From positions 1-44,139 of the forward strand of contig JAXGMN010000079.1 of the NCBI GenBank assembly GCA_040768665.1: 44,139 nt of DNA, in the 5' to 3' direction. Under the pieces are notes generated by a model. It was not told the origin of the DNA, did not search any database, and saw only the letters and a program-made list of their open reading frames with translations. The position numbers and the translations under genes are program-made. This document shows, piece after piece, positions 9,401 to 18,176 of this stretch; position 1 is the stretch's first letter; the number at the start of each line of letters is the position of its first letter. The DNA is from JABWBD01 sp040768665. Its GTDB lineage: Bacteria > Planctomycetota > Planctomycetia > Pirellulales > Thermoguttaceae.

Positions 9401-9517
9401 GCGAAAAGCGGAACAGAGGGGGACAGGGCCATGTTTTCGGACAACGTCTTTGGCGCCGGAACACCCGAATTGGCCGAAAAATGGACCAGTTCCCCGGCCG
9501 TGGGCGTGAACGGTCAC
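9401..9517. repeat. Palindromic mobile repeat family B, copy 1 (left end decayed)
   Basis: It has the family B core (GGGGGACAGGGCCATGTTTTCGG ... CCGAAAAATGGACC) and an intact right end CGTGAACGGTCAC. The left terminal repeat GTAACCGTTCACG is not recognisable; only GCGGAACAG remains. It lies upstream of the DUF1570 gene start, 155 bp from a complete copy at 9673-9795. Confidence 0.8.
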
Positions 9518-9672
9518 TTTTCGCCCGACGGTCTCGTTAGAAGTCTACTTCACGAGAAAAGACGCGATCGCGTGCGCAAAGAGCAAACCGCCGCGCATCG
9601 CGGACTTGGAAGCACAAGCTCTTGCAGGACAATCACTTGCACCATGGCGCCCATGCGAGGACCCGGCACGGG

Positions 9673-9795
9673 GTAACCGTTCGCGGAGCGGAAGAGAACG
9701 TGACAGGTCCATGTTTTCGGCCAACGTCTTGGATGCCAAAACACCCGAATTGGCCGAAAAATGGACCTTTTCCCGGCCGCCGCGTGAACGGTCAC
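9673..9795. repeat. Palindromic mobile repeat family B, copy 2, with 8-bp target duplication
   Basis: A 123-bp element with ends GTAACCGTTCGCG and CGCGTGAACGGTCAC and the inner inverted repeat TTTTCGGCCAA/TTGGCCGAAAA. The sequence GGCACGGG is present immediately left (9665-9672) and immediately right (9796-9803), a perfect 8-bp direct repeat consistent with target-site duplication on insertion. It lies just downstream of the minus-strand glycan transferase gene. The 9518-9672 stretch between copies 1 and 2 holds nothing I recognise. Confidence 0.85.
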
Positions 9796-9828
9796 GGCAC
9801 GGGTGATGGCGGAAAGAGCCGCTCGAGG

Positions 9829-11115
9829 CTACGCAGCCGGGCGTCGCCGCTGATTCGTTCCGCTGGCGAGACCATCTCGATTGCGAAATGTTCTCACCGG
9901 TTGAGCCGCCTGGCGCTCCTCATCGGTCTCCGGGGCCGGAACCGTCGCGCGGTGGAAATGCGGCAGAGGCAACACGGATTCCGGCTCGCTGTCGTCGATC
10001 GTAAGTCGTGCGCGCACCGTTCCATCCGACGTCTTTTGTCTTCCTTCGGTGGCCGACCAGGAGAGCGCAGCGGTTGCCAGGGCTTGGCGCAGCAGCGCCC
10101 ATTCCTCGTGGCCCAGGATACGTGTGTAAATGAGCAGCGGCAAGCCTGCTGCGATGATGCCCCATGCCAGCAACTCCTGGCCGAAAACGATTGCTATGCC
10201 CGCCAGGCAACCACTCGCTGCGCTCAAGCAGCCGAGCACGGCCAACACCTGGGCTGTCGTGAAACCGCGCTCCAGCAAGCGATGATGGACATGGCCCCGG
10301 TCGCCCTCGAAGGGGCTCTGTTGCTTGAGAAGTCGCCTTACGACAGCCAGGAGCGTGTCGGCAAGCGGGAGCAACAGCAGCATCGCGGCCACGGTGCCGT
10401 TCATCGTCGTCGGCCCGGCGGCCGGCGACTGCATGGCCATTGCCGCCAGCATCAGGCCGATGAGAAGGCTGCCCGCGTCTCCCAAATAGATCTTCGCCGG
10501 CGGAAAGTTGTGCAGCAGAAAACCCGCCAGCGCCGCAGCCAACAGCACCGCGGGAAGGATCAGCGTTGCTGAGCCGAGTCCTGCTGCGATCGCGGCGATC
10601 GACAGAGCGACGACGATGCCCGTCAGAGAAGCCAAGCCGTCCATTCCATCCAGCAGGTTCAGCGCATTAACAACCAGGATGAGCCATCCGATCGTAAGCG
10701 GGATGCCGACCCAGCCCAGATAGACCTCATAGCCAAACACCAGCAGCCGCTCGGCGTAGCATCCCGTTGCCAACAGGGGGAAGATGGCGAGAAGCTGCCC
10801 CGCCAGCTTCGAGTATGCGGAGATATCCCGCGCGTCATCGTAACATCCCAATAGGCAGATCATGCCCGTGGAAAGCATGAGTCCCACGGTCCACCGTATG
10901 TCTCCCGCAGGGATCAGACCGGTGCTCCACGCCAAGGCGACACCGGCGTACACGCCGATGACAACTGCCAACCCGCCCCAAAGGGGCGTGGAATTCGGCT
11001 GCAGGCGGCGATTACCGTCGGGGTGGCTGATGGCCCCAACTCGCCAAGCAACTCCTGCCGCCAAGGGCGTGAGTAGGACGCTCGACGCGAAGGCGACCAG
11101 GACTGCAACTGCCAT
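9829..11115 (-). CDS. WecA/MraY-family undecaprenyl-phosphate sugar-1-phosphate transferase
   Basis: A 428-aa polytopic membrane enzyme of the MraY/WecA/TagO family, which transfers a HexNAc-1-phosphate from UDP-sugar to undecaprenyl phosphate and so starts a cell-surface glycan. Diagnostic motifs are the DD pair in CYDDARD (93-94), NALNLLDGMDGLA (150-162), KIYLGDAGSLLIG and the cytoplasmic RGHVHHRLL loop. About ten hydrophobic helices lie before residue 345. A hydrophilic Arg/Glu-rich C-terminal tail of some 80 residues is longer than in most family members. The RGHVHHR loop and the absence of other mur genes favour the WecA/TagO branch over MraY. It follows the 173-aa regulatory-domain protein on the same strand. 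Confidence 0.9.
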   Translation of the reverse strand: MAVAVLVAFASSVLLTPLAAGVAWRVGAISHPDGNRRLQPNSTPLWGGLAVVIGVYAGVALAWSTGLIPAGDIRWTVGLMLSTGMICLLGCYDDARDISAYSKLAGQLLAIFPLLATGCYAERLLVFGYEVYLGWVGIPLTIGWLILVVNALNLLDGMDGLASLTGIVVALSIAAIAAGLGSATLILPAVLLAAALAGFLLHNFPPAKIYLGDAGSLLIGLMLAAMAMQSPAAGPTTMNGTVAAMLLLLPLADTLLAVVRRLLKQQSPFEGDRGHVHHRLLERGFTTAQVLAVLGCLSAASGCLAGIAIVFGQELLAWGIIAAGLPLLIYTRILGHEEWALLRQALATAALSWSATEGRQKTSDGTVRARLTIDDSEPESVLPLPHFHRATVPAPETDEERQAAQPVRTFRNRDGLASGTNQRRRPAA

Positions 11116-11205
11116 TCGGTGTTCCCGGGTGCGTACGGAAGCGGCTGCGAGGTACTTTCCTCAGACCCGTCCTTGGTCGATTTCTTGTCAGCACGCTACA
11201 AAGCC

Positions 11206-11230
11206 GGCCCGCTTGAAAACGAAGCGGGCC
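11206..11230. terminator. 9-bp perfect hairpin, possible terminator
   Basis: GGCCCGCTT, then loop GAAAACG, then AAGCGGGCC. It lies between the stop of the 173-aa gene (11415) and the start of the glycan transferase (11115), both on the minus strand. It could end the first transcript or attenuate read-through. There is no clear U-tract. The rest of 11116-11414 shows nothing I recognise. Confidence 0.4.
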
Positions 11231-11414
11231 GCCAGGTTCCTGCCGAATGCTTCTTCGGCAGGCAAACATCGTATCTGCGACGACCTCACCGCCCCAAGGA
11301 CACGCCCCACCGAAAGCCTGGGACGTGTCTCGTTTTGCAGATTCGGCTGAATGCCCCTTTGGACGGCATTGGGAACCTACAGCGGGTGCAGGCTCCCCAT
11401 CCGGCCGTCAGAGA

Positions 11415-11936
11415 TCAGTTGGCACCGTTGGCCGTCTGCACCTCGTCGTCGTCGTCGGCATTGTGAATCGCGATCGGAATCGCGATGGCCGCGGCAATGA
11501 CGCCCGCGACGAGGATCGGATGCTGGGCGATGAAGCACCCGAGCGACTTCTGTGCCCGGAGAACTTCATTTCCGGCCACCATCAGCGCACCGGGCTGAGC
11601 GGAGGGCGGAGCGACCGACTCGGTCCATGCCCGATAGGCTCCCTCGGCGCCGGCTCCTGATAGCGTGTACGCGCCGCTCGGTACGTTCTGGAAGGTGAAA
11701 TATCCCTGGCCGTCGGTCCTCGTTTCCACCGCGTTGCCTTTGGTGTCGCGAAGAGTGACGACCGTCGAAACCGGCTGGCCCTGAGCGTCGACGACTTGTC
11801 CCAGCAGGGTGCCGTCTTTCCAAAGCTTTACGTCGTTGACGACCGGCTTGCCTCCCTGCGCAGCGAACAACGCCTGAGGCGCACACATGCCGATCATCGC
11901 CAACCAGACCGGCAAATAGCGGAACGAAAGTCTCAT
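11415..11936 (-). CDS. Carboxypeptidase regulatory-like domain protein, membrane-anchored
   Basis: A 173-aa protein with a signal peptide (1-26, ending LFAAQ) and a carboxypeptidase-regulatory-like Ig fold (about 40-95: LLGQVVDAQGQPVSTVVTLRDTKG...TDGQGYFTFQNVPSGAYTLSG). Near the C-terminus is a hydrophobic helix (HPILVAGVIAAAIAIPIAI) followed by an acidic DDDDE tail. This layout suggests a small surface protein held in the membrane by its C-terminal helix. AGGAGGA sits 6 nt before the ATG. The family is common in Planctomycetes; a partner or substrate cannot be named. Confidence 0.8.
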   Translation of the reverse strand: MRLSFRYLPVWLAMIGMCAPQALFAAQGGKPVVNDVKLWKDGTLLGQVVDAQGQPVSTVVTLRDTKGNAVETRTDGQGYFTFQNVPSGAYTLSGAGAEGAYRAWTESVAPPSAQPGALMVAGNEVLRAQKSLGCFIAQHPILVAGVIAAAIAIPIAIHNADDDDEVQTANGAN

Positions 11937-12280
11937 AACTTCCTCCTATCGAAACGTCCATCCATGGGGCGCGAATTTGCGCTCCGCCCTGTTTGGGTTG
12001 TTTTCGGCTCCGCACTCAGCCTAACTGAAAAGAAAAGCCAAAAAGTCGAGCGGAGAGGCACCACCCTCGTGCCGGGAGGGCGGAAGGACCGGGGATGAAA
12101 AAGAGGGCCGACTCGGCAAGACCTTGCATTTGCGGTTCATCACCCGCGATATCTACGGTGCCTGACCCCTCATTTTCATCGGTTCAGCGGAACGGTCGCC
12201 TTGTAGCGAAACGTTTGGAAAAGATCAAGGCGGATTCGGAGGAAGAGCGTATCTTCGGCACTACCCCATCCGGGTGTCAG

Positions 12281-12310
12281 CGCCTATCCCAAAACCTCGC
12301 GAGGAGAAGG
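12281..12310. repeat. Family A palindromic repeat, left-half fragment
   Basis: Only the left outer arm (GCCTATCCCAAAACCTCG) and the following GAGGAGAAGG are present. The central stem and right arm are missing. It is about 76 bp from the complete copy at 12387. Confidence 0.7.
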
Positions 12311-12386
12311 CACCGCAACTAGCGGTTTAGCCAGAGCGACACACAAGATGTTGCGGAGCCGGTCCCCGTTTTTATCAGCCCAGACA

Positions 12387-12479
12387 GAGCCTATCCCAAA
12401 CCTCGCGAGGAAAGGGCGCACATTTTGCTCCGAAGACTCCGCAAAATGAGCCAGTCCCCGGCGGTTTTGGGATAGGCTC
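12387..12479. repeat. Palindromic repeat family A, copy 2
   Basis: GAGCCTATCCC arms enclose CATTTTGCTCCGAAGACTCC and GCAAAATG, with CCAGTCCCC on the right. The left inner arm has lost part of GGGGACAGG. The right half is identical to copy 1 at 3096-3193. The dyad extends one base further on each side (AGAGCC/GGCTCT). Confidence 0.85.
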
Positions 12480-12997
12480 TCAGTCGGCGCACGAAAACGG
12501 CCCCGAGGTTCTCCATGAGACATGGGCCCCGGGGCCGAACTTCTCGAGAAGAGATGCCGCTGGTTCCGACGCTTCTCGGCAGAGGAGGCCGTTGGAAGTT
12601 GTTCCCCACGTGAGCACATAATGCCCACCGGGGGCACTTATGTCGCTTCGCCCCATGCCGAAATGGTCGAAGGGCGGTCTCTTGCCCTCGCGTTCATTCT
12701 ACGCGTCGCGACCGTGATCGGATTACAAAACAGGCGAGATTTCGAAGGAAAATACCCGATGCGTTATCCTGACGGCCGCGTCACAACGTCCGTCCTGATC
12801 GAGCCGACCGACCCCGCGGTTCAACTCCCCGTCCAATCCCCCTCTCGAGATCCGGTGAGCGGATCGGATAGAATACTCGCCGTCCGTCTATCGAAGCGAG
12901 CCTCGATGCCACCCCGGGGTAATCGAGATGCCGGCGGTTCTCGATGTGCGGAGTTCGGCGTGCAGCCGGAACACTTACGAAAAAGGAGAAATGATCG

Positions 12998-13714
12998 ATG
13001 GAAATTCGAGGTTTAGGCGTAGCCGTTGTCGGAGCAACGGGCGACATGGGCCGCGCGATCGCCAACGTGCTGGCTCGCGATGGAGCACGTCTGGCCATTA
13101 GCGGTCGTGACCCCGGAAAACTGGTCGCACTGGAATCAGAACTTCAGGGGGCCGGGGCCACCGTGTTCGCCGAAGTAGCCGACGTAACCGATGAGCCCTC
13201 GGTGGTAACGTTCTTTCAGAAAGCCGGCAAAACGCTGGGGCAAATCGACGTGCTCGTATACACCCCGGGGCTGAGCGTGCCGGGAAAAATCCCCGAGATG
13301 GACGCGACCGACGTGCAGCGGATGCTCCGAGTCAACGTCGAGGGAGCGTTTGTCGTCGCCAAGCATTTCGTCGGACAGGTCCACCCCGACAGCGGCGGAC
13401 TGGTAATTCTGCTGAGCTCCGTGGCGGCAAAGCGGGCGAACGCCAATGCGCCGATTTACTGCGCGTCGAAGGCGGCCCTGGCGATGATGGCAGACGGACT
13501 TGCCTTGCAGGCAGCCGCGAGGAACGTCCGTGTCACCACGCTCAGCCCGGGGGCGGCCGACACCCAATTCTGGGGCAACCGACCCGTACCTCGCGAAAAA
13601 TTCCTTACCACAGACGAAGTGGCTCAGGTCGTCCGGTTTGTCCTCCAAATGCCCTCACGCGTGGTCTTCCACGACATCGTGTTCGAGCCCTTCGAATTCT
13701 TCAAATCGAAGTAG
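12998..13714 (+). CDS. Short-chain dehydrogenase/reductase (SDR)
   Basis: A 238-aa classical SDR that binds NAD(P) in an N-terminal Rossmann fold. It has the dinucleotide motif GATGDMG (12-18), then an unusual VYTPG (88-91) where most family members have NNAG, Ser140/141 in LLSS, and the catalytic pair Tyr154 and Lys158 in YCASK. The length is normal for the family. AAGGAG precedes the ATG by 8 nt. It may be co-transcribed with the [2Fe-2S] protein 67 nt downstream. The substrate is not predictable; many homologues are annotated as 3-oxoacyl-ACP reductase-like. Confidence 0.9.
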   Translation: MEIRGLGVAVVGATGDMGRAIANVLARDGARLAISGRDPGKLVALESELQGAGATVFAEVADVTDEPSVVTFFQKAGKTLGQIDVLVYTPGLSVPGKIPEMDATDVQRMLRVNVEGAFVVAKHFVGQVHPDSGGLVILLSSVAAKRANANAPIYCASKAALAMMADGLALQAAARNVRVTTLSPGAADTQFWGNRPVPREKFLTTDEVAQVVRFVLQMPSRVVFHDIVFEPFEFFKSK

Positions 13715-13781
13715 GGTCAGGATTCACCATGACCAGCATCTTGTTTTTACGATTTTCTCGTCTCCGAGGCCGCACTTTCTG

Positions 13782-14072
13782 ATGGATCTCGACGACGAAG
13801 TCTGCCTCTGTTTCCACGTCACAAAGCGGAAAGTCCTCAGCTACATCCGGGTGGAGAACGTCCGGCGTCCAGGCCAATTGGCCGAGTGTTTTGGTGCCGG
13901 CACGGGTTGTGGATGGTGCCGTCCCTACCTTGAGCACCTCTTTCGTGCCGCCTCCGGCAGTGGTGACCCCGACGCCGAGCAGCTCACTTACGAGCAGTAC
14001 TCCCGCATGCGGCAGCACTATCTCGACAGCGGTGCGGGCGCGCCTTCCCCCGGGCCTGACAGTCCGGGCTGA
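13782..14072 (+). CDS. BFD-like [2Fe-2S]-binding protein
   Basis: A 96-aa protein with the Cys pattern of bacterioferritin-associated ferredoxin-like domains: C8-x-C10 and, after a helical stretch, C43-x2-C46 (GTGCGWC). The family typically donates electrons or senses iron in bacterioferritin or nitrite-reductase-like systems. No bacterioferritin gene is in view. The start is the ATG at 13782, chosen because the motif begins 8 residues later; the Shine-Dalgarno is weak (CTTTCTG precedes), so it may be translated with the SDR upstream. The acidic, Pro-rich C-terminal tail is unremarkable. Confidence 0.8.
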   Translation: MDLDDEVCLCFHVTKRKVLSYIRVENVRRPGQLAECFGAGTGCGWCRPYLEHLFRAASGSGDPDAEQLTYEQYSRMRQHYLDSGAGAPSPGPDSPG

Positions 14073-14361
14073 GAGGCTATCCAGAAGGGGGGGCTTGGAG
14101 CCCTTATTTTGTGCGACACCGGTCTCGAATGCACAATATCCGGGAGCGAGTCCTCGTTTCCGGATGGCCTCTGAGTGCGGAACCTCTTCATTCGCGGGCA
14201 TTGCTGGCTGCAAGGTCCAAGTCGGCTTTGCACTTGGCTACTGGCGAATCGTGCTCGTTTCCGCTATCATTGGCACTATCGGACGGGATCATCAGAATGG
14301 CGGATTTTTCGGCCCCAACCGCCCGTGGTGGCTATGTGCCCAGCTCTTCCGAGGGAGAAAT

Positions 14362-14670
14362 ATGGCTCGCAAGATACTAAATCGTCGGGAGTTACGAGAG
14401 GCTAGCGAGGCGGCCGAACGCCAGGAGGGCGAAGAAAAGGCGACGAAGAAGCCCGCCGCAAAGAAGCCAACCAAGCGCAAGAGCAGGGCCAAAGTGGTCA
14501 AAGAAGTCCGCCTCAAGGCCTTCTGGGGCGTATTCAGCCAGTCTCTCAACCCCGTCGTCCTATTCGAGTACGGGGAGCGGGAGCTTGCCGATAAAAAGGC
14601 GGCGGAGTTGAGCGAGTCGAAAAAGAGCCCCCACTTCGTTCAGTTGGTCAAGAAGGTTATCGAAGAATAG
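14362..14670 (+). CDS. Lys-rich hypothetical protein, 102 aa
   Basis: A small basic protein. Residues 1-50 are charged and Lys/Ala/Pro-rich (MARKILNRRELREASEAAERQE, then ATKKPAAKKPTKRKSRAK), like histone-H1 or ribosomal tails. Residues 55-102 look like a compact alpha/beta domain (VRLKAFWGVFSQSLNPVVLFEYGERELADKKAAELS...FVQLVKKVIEE). GGGAG lies 5 nt before the ATG. The 14073-14361 gap upstream holds nothing recognisable. The basic tail suggests nucleic-acid binding; that is inference. I do not recognise a named family. Confidence 0.7.
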   Translation: MARKILNRRELREASEAAERQEGEEKATKKPAAKKPTKRKSRAKVVKEVRLKAFWGVFSQSLNPVVLFEYGERELADKKAAELSESKKSPHFVQLVKKVIEE

Positions 14671-14993
14671 GTCGGGCCGCGAACGTCTGGCGATGCCCTG
14701 AACGGCTTGCCCCGCTTGACGGGCACTTATCGGCGAAGTTAGCCTACAGCAGTATTCTCGGCTCCCGCGCTCTACATGAAGTTTCACGTTTCGTGGAATT
14801 ATCTTGGGGGGGTGGGGCTGGCGTTCTAGCCTGCAATCGTGGCTCCCACCGGGCGAGCCCGGCGGCGGCCCATTCCATGAATTGTGAAATCTGATTTAGC
14901 ACCGAAGCCGTAAGAAAATGGAATTGCCGGGACGTGCTCCGCAGACACGACCGCCGGCCGTCCTCCACAGCCCTAACCCGCGGAAGCGGCAAC

Positions 14994-16565
14994 ATGCAAT
15001 TTGAAGAAGGCCAGACGGTAGGAATCGACTTGGGCACAACCTACTCGACGCTTGCCCAGTTGGACCAGGAGGGTAACCCCGTTGCCATTCCCAACGAAGA
15101 CGATGAACTCGAAACGGCCAGTTTGATCGTCCTTACCTCCACGAGGCACGTGATCGTCGGTCCCAACCGAACGCGTGCGGCCGTCGAGGATCCGGAGAAC
15201 GTCGTCGAACGCATCAAGCGGCATATGGGCGAGACGGAATTCAAGCGGATGTTCGACGGCCGTCCGATCACCCCCGAGTTCCTTTCCGCCCTGATCCTCA
15301 AGAAGCTGCGGCAGGACGCGGAGAAACGGATTGGCAAGATCGGCAACGCCGTGATCACGGTGCCCTACTACTTCAACGACTCCCGCCGCAAGGCAACGCA
15401 GGACGCCGGTCGAATTGCCGGGCTGAACGTTATCGACATCATCAACGAACCGACTGCGGCCACGCTCACTTACGCCTGGCATCGCGGCGAGCTTGGCGGC
15501 AGTTCGGCGGGCGTCCGCCCCCGGAAAGCCCTCGTTTACGATCTCGGAGGCGGCACCTTCGACGTCACCGTCGTCCAATATACCCCCACTCACTTCCAGG
15601 TCCTCGCCACCGACGGCGACGTGCAACTCGGCGGCGTCGACTGGAACGACCGGCTCCTGGACCACGTGGCCGAGCAGTTCAAGACGCGCCACGGCGCCGA
15701 TCCCCGCGAGTCCGCAGCAAGCGTCCAGATCCTCCGCAACGATTGCGACCAGGCGAAGATGGAGCTTTCCGAAAAGCGCGAAGCCAAGATCACCTGCCGC
15801 CACGCCGGAAAAGGGATCTCCGTCGGCGTTACCCGCGAGCAATTCGAGTCGATGACGGTCGATCTGCTTCAGCGGACTGCCGATACGACCGAGCTGGTCT
15901 TGCAACAGGCCGGGATCGGTGCCAAGCAGCTTGATGCCGTGGTCCTGGTCGGCGGTTCGACGCTCATGCCGGCCGTTCCTGCCATGATGAAGAGAATCCT
16001 CGGCATCGAACCGTACTGCGAACTGTCTCCCTTCACGGCCGTCGCTCAGGGCGCGGCGATCCACGCGGCGATCCTGGAAGCGAAATACCACGGCGGCAGC
16101 GAAATCTCCGAGAAGGTTCGCAAGATGCTCTCGGCGGTCAAACAGGAGAACGTCAACTCGCATGGACTTGGGATCGTGGCGACCAACCCCAGATCCGGCA
16201 GGGCCGTCAACCACGTAATGATTCCCCGCAATTCCCGGCTGCCGATCCAGGTCTCCCAGGTTTTCAAGACCAACCGCGACGGACAGGAGAGAGTGGCCGT
16301 CCAGGTCCTGGAGGGCGACGCCCCCGATCCCACCGCCTGTTCCCTTTTGGGCAAATGCCGCATCACCGGGCTGCCGACCGATCTGCCCAAGGGGGCGCCG
16401 GTGGAAGTCACGTACGCGTTCGACGCCTCCGGCCGCATTGCCGTCACCGCACGCGACAAGACCGCCGGCAAGGAAGCCGCCATCTCGATCCAGCGCCGCG
16501 GCGGCTTGAACGACGACCAGGTCGACGTCTATTCCCAGCTTGCTTCCGAGTATCAGGTGGATTAG
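14994..16565 (+). CDS. Short Hsp70 (DnaK-like) lacking the C-terminal lid
   Basis: A 523-aa Hsp70 chaperone. The ATPase domain has phosphate-1 GIDLGTTYST, the connect-1 region NEPTAATLTYA, phosphate-2 YDLGGGTFDVTVV and the adenosine motif VVLVGGSTLMPAVP. A beta-sandwich substrate-binding part follows (NSRLPIQVSQVF to AISIQRRGGLND). The protein then ends about 100 residues short of typical DnaK (about 640 aa), so the helical lid is absent, as in other specialised Hsp70s. The stop is 2 nt from the next start, so it is clearly an operon with the J-like/MshEN protein, its probable partner. The ATG at 14994 follows a GGAAG. Confidence 0.9.
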   Translation: MQFEEGQTVGIDLGTTYSTLAQLDQEGNPVAIPNEDDELETASLIVLTSTRHVIVGPNRTRAAVEDPENVVERIKRHMGETEFKRMFDGRPITPEFLSALILKKLRQDAEKRIGKIGNAVITVPYYFNDSRRKATQDAGRIAGLNVIDIINEPTAATLTYAWHRGELGGSSAGVRPRKALVYDLGGGTFDVTVVQYTPTHFQVLATDGDVQLGGVDWNDRLLDHVAEQFKTRHGADPRESAASVQILRNDCDQAKMELSEKREAKITCRHAGKGISVGVTREQFESMTVDLLQRTADTTELVLQQAGIGAKQLDAVVLVGGSTLMPAVPAMMKRILGIEPYCELSPFTAVAQGAAIHAAILEAKYHGGSEISEKVRKMLSAVKQENVNSHGLGIVATNPRSGRAVNHVMIPRNSRLPIQVSQVFKTNRDGQERVAVQVLEGDAPDPTACSLLGKCRITGLPTDLPKGAPVEVTYAFDASGRIAVTARDKTAGKEAAISIQRRGGLNDDQVDVYSQLASEYQVD

Positions 16566-16567
16566 CC

Positions 16568-17617
16568 ATGCCCGATCAACTCGACGTTTACCGCGACTGG
16601 CTCAAGATCAGCGACACGTCCCGGCCCCTCGACTACTACCAGCTCCTGCGCGTCAAGAAGTTCGAAGACAATACCCAACTGATTCGCGAACATTACCGGC
16701 GGATGAACGTCCACGTCCGCAAGTACGCCACCGGCGAATACGCGAAGCAATCGCAGGAGTTGCTCAACGAGTTGGCCAAGGCCATGCTTTGCCTGACCGA
16801 CGCGCAGCGGAAGCGGGAATACGATGCATCCCTTGGCCGCGAGGACCGAGGCGACGGGCGCCGCCGCAGCCTGGAGGAAATCCTGCTGGCCAACAAGACG
16901 ATCGACCGCGAGCAACTCGACAAAGCCCGCAACTTCGCCAATGCCGTCGGGCTGGAAATCCGCGACGCCATTGTCCAACAGAAGGTCGCCCCGCCCGACG
17001 TCGTCATGCAGGCTTACGCCGAGTCGCAAGGCCTGCCGTACATCGATCTGGGCGATATCCAGATCAGTCCGGAGCTGATCCCTTTGGTTCCACCCCCGAT
17101 GGCCAGGCAATACTCGTGCGTTCCCGTGCTGATCGACGGCAGCCAACTCCTGATGGCCTCGCCGAACCCGATCGATCCCAACGTGGAAGAGGAACTCCGC
17201 CTGCGGTTCGGGTTGCCCGTGCGGACGGTCCTCTGCACGCCCGCTGCGGTAAACGCCGAGATTGCCAAGCACTATTCGCGCGATGGAGTTCAGGCCAGCG
17301 CGGTGACTGCGGCCCTCGCATCCGCCGCCGCCGCAAAGCGGTCCGGATCGCCTGCCGAACCGGCCGCTCCCGTCGCGCCCGCGACTGAGGCTGCCGCCGA
17401 ATCGGCCGCCGAGACCCGCTCGCCGGAGGAACAGGCCAAGCGTCAAAACCTGGTGGCCATGACCGGTTTTGCCCTGACCGTATTTCTCTTCATGTTCTAC
17501 AAGGTGTTCTTCACGAGGGGGTTGGAATACAACCTGCCGACGTTCGCGACCATGTTCGGCCTCGCCTTGGGTATGGCCGCAGTCGCCTACGTAATCGCGC
17601 ACGTGACGAAGATCTAG
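16568..17617 (+). CDS. J-like/MshEN domain membrane protein
   Basis: A 349-aa protein with three parts. Residues 20-95 resemble a J-domain (DYYQLLRV; helix II IREHYRRMNVHVRKYATG; DAQRKREYDASLG), but the HPD tripeptide needed to trigger Hsp70 ATPase is missing. Residues 100-250 match the GspE/MshE N-terminal (MshEN) pattern (SLEEILLANKTIDREQLDKA... ; QAYAESQGLPYIDLGD...; LMASPNPIDPNVEEELRLRFG), which binds c-di-GMP in some proteins. After an Ala/Glu-rich linker, two hydrophobic helices (about 295-315 and 325-345) anchor it in the membrane. It starts 2 nt after the Hsp70 stop. A membrane-tethered adaptor for that Hsp70 is a reasonable inference. Confidence 0.8.
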   Translation: MPDQLDVYRDWLKISDTSRPLDYYQLLRVKKFEDNTQLIREHYRRMNVHVRKYATGEYAKQSQELLNELAKAMLCLTDAQRKREYDASLGREDRGDGRRRSLEEILLANKTIDREQLDKARNFANAVGLEIRDAIVQQKVAPPDVVMQAYAESQGLPYIDLGDIQISPELIPLVPPPMARQYSCVPVLIDGSQLLMASPNPIDPNVEEELRLRFGLPVRTVLCTPAAVNAEIAKHYSRDGVQASAVTAALASAAAAKRSGSPAEPAAPVAPATEAAAESAAETRSPEEQAKRQNLVAMTGFALTVFLFMFYKVFFTRGLEYNLPTFATMFGLALGMAAVAYVIAHVTKI

Positions 17618-17625
17618 GTCTCGCG

Positions 17626-17946
17626 TTACGGAGTCGTTTCCGCGCGAATCCAGTCCAGGTAGGCTTGGTCGGCGGCAATCACCGGCAGGGCCAGGATCTC
17701 CGGGACTCGGTACGGGTGAGTGGCCCGGATCGTCTCCACGATCTTGTCGAACAACTCTCGCCGTGTCTTGACCATGCACTGCCATTCCTGGCTCGTTTCA
17801 ATCTTCCCCTCCCAGTGATACGTGCTGAGGATAGGGCCGATCATCTGCACGCAGGCAGCCAGGCGTTCGTTGACCAGGGCCCGCGCAATCGTCTCTGCGT
17901 CGTCGCGTGTCGGGGCCGTGGTCACTACTTGGACGTAGTCACTCAT
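17626..17946 (-). CDS. cutA: Divalent cation tolerance protein CutA
   Basis: A 106-aa protein of standard CutA length. It has the family's opening VQVVTTAPTRDDAETIARALVNERLAACVQM, the WEGKIETSQEWQCMVKTR core and THPYRVPEILALPV near the end. CutA is a trimeric ferredoxin-fold protein linked to copper tolerance in Escherichia coli, though its exact role is debated. GGAG lies 7 nt before the ATG. It converges on the J-like/MshEN gene with an 8-nt gap and no room for a conventional terminator. Confidence 0.95.
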   Translation of the reverse strand: MSDYVQVVTTAPTRDDAETIARALVNERLAACVQMIGPILSTYHWEGKIETSQEWQCMVKTRRELFDKIVETIRATHPYRVPEILALPVIAADQAYLDWIRAETTP

Positions 17947-18176
17947 GAAGCGTCTCCGGGTTTACGTACCGTTTACCGATCAAGCATAATCTATTCCCGG
18001 TGGGTCTCAATAACCACCCCGATGACACCGTCGCAAGATCGGCTCTCGAAAGCACGATCCGCAAAACGGGGACCGGCTCCCGGACGCTATCGGTAGGTGA
18101 CGGAGACTGCACCAGATGCAGGGTCCCTTCCCCCTTTTCGTGGCAGCCTCCAAAACGCAACGCCCGGCCAAATTCT

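Larger units (their letters stand above)
11937..12997. other. 1.06-kb repeat-rich intergenic region
   Basis: No credible gene was found; the open frames on both strands have Arg/Ser/Pro-rich shadow translations. It holds a half copy (12281-12310) and a full copy (12387-12479) of palindromic repeat family A. A GC-rich imperfect palindrome lies around 12500-12540 (GGCCCCGAGG...CCCCGGGGCC). The promoter and the GGAG Shine-Dalgarno of the dehydrogenase gene lie at the right edge. Confidence 0.6.

Noticed and set aside
9375..9526. Target duplication around family B copy 1 (TTTTCCCCC versus TTTTCGCCC)
   Set aside because: There is one mismatch, and the left end of the element is not recognisable, so the pairing cannot be trusted.
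12522..13016. 164-aa plus-strand open frame before the dehydrogenase
   Set aside because: Composition is Arg/Ser/Pro-rich without a domain, and it overlaps the well-placed Shine-Dalgarno and start of the dehydrogenase.
14973..16214. 413-aa minus-strand open frame antisense to the Hsp70
   Set aside because: It is a mirror of the conserved Hsp70 coding sequence, with no start signal or domain.
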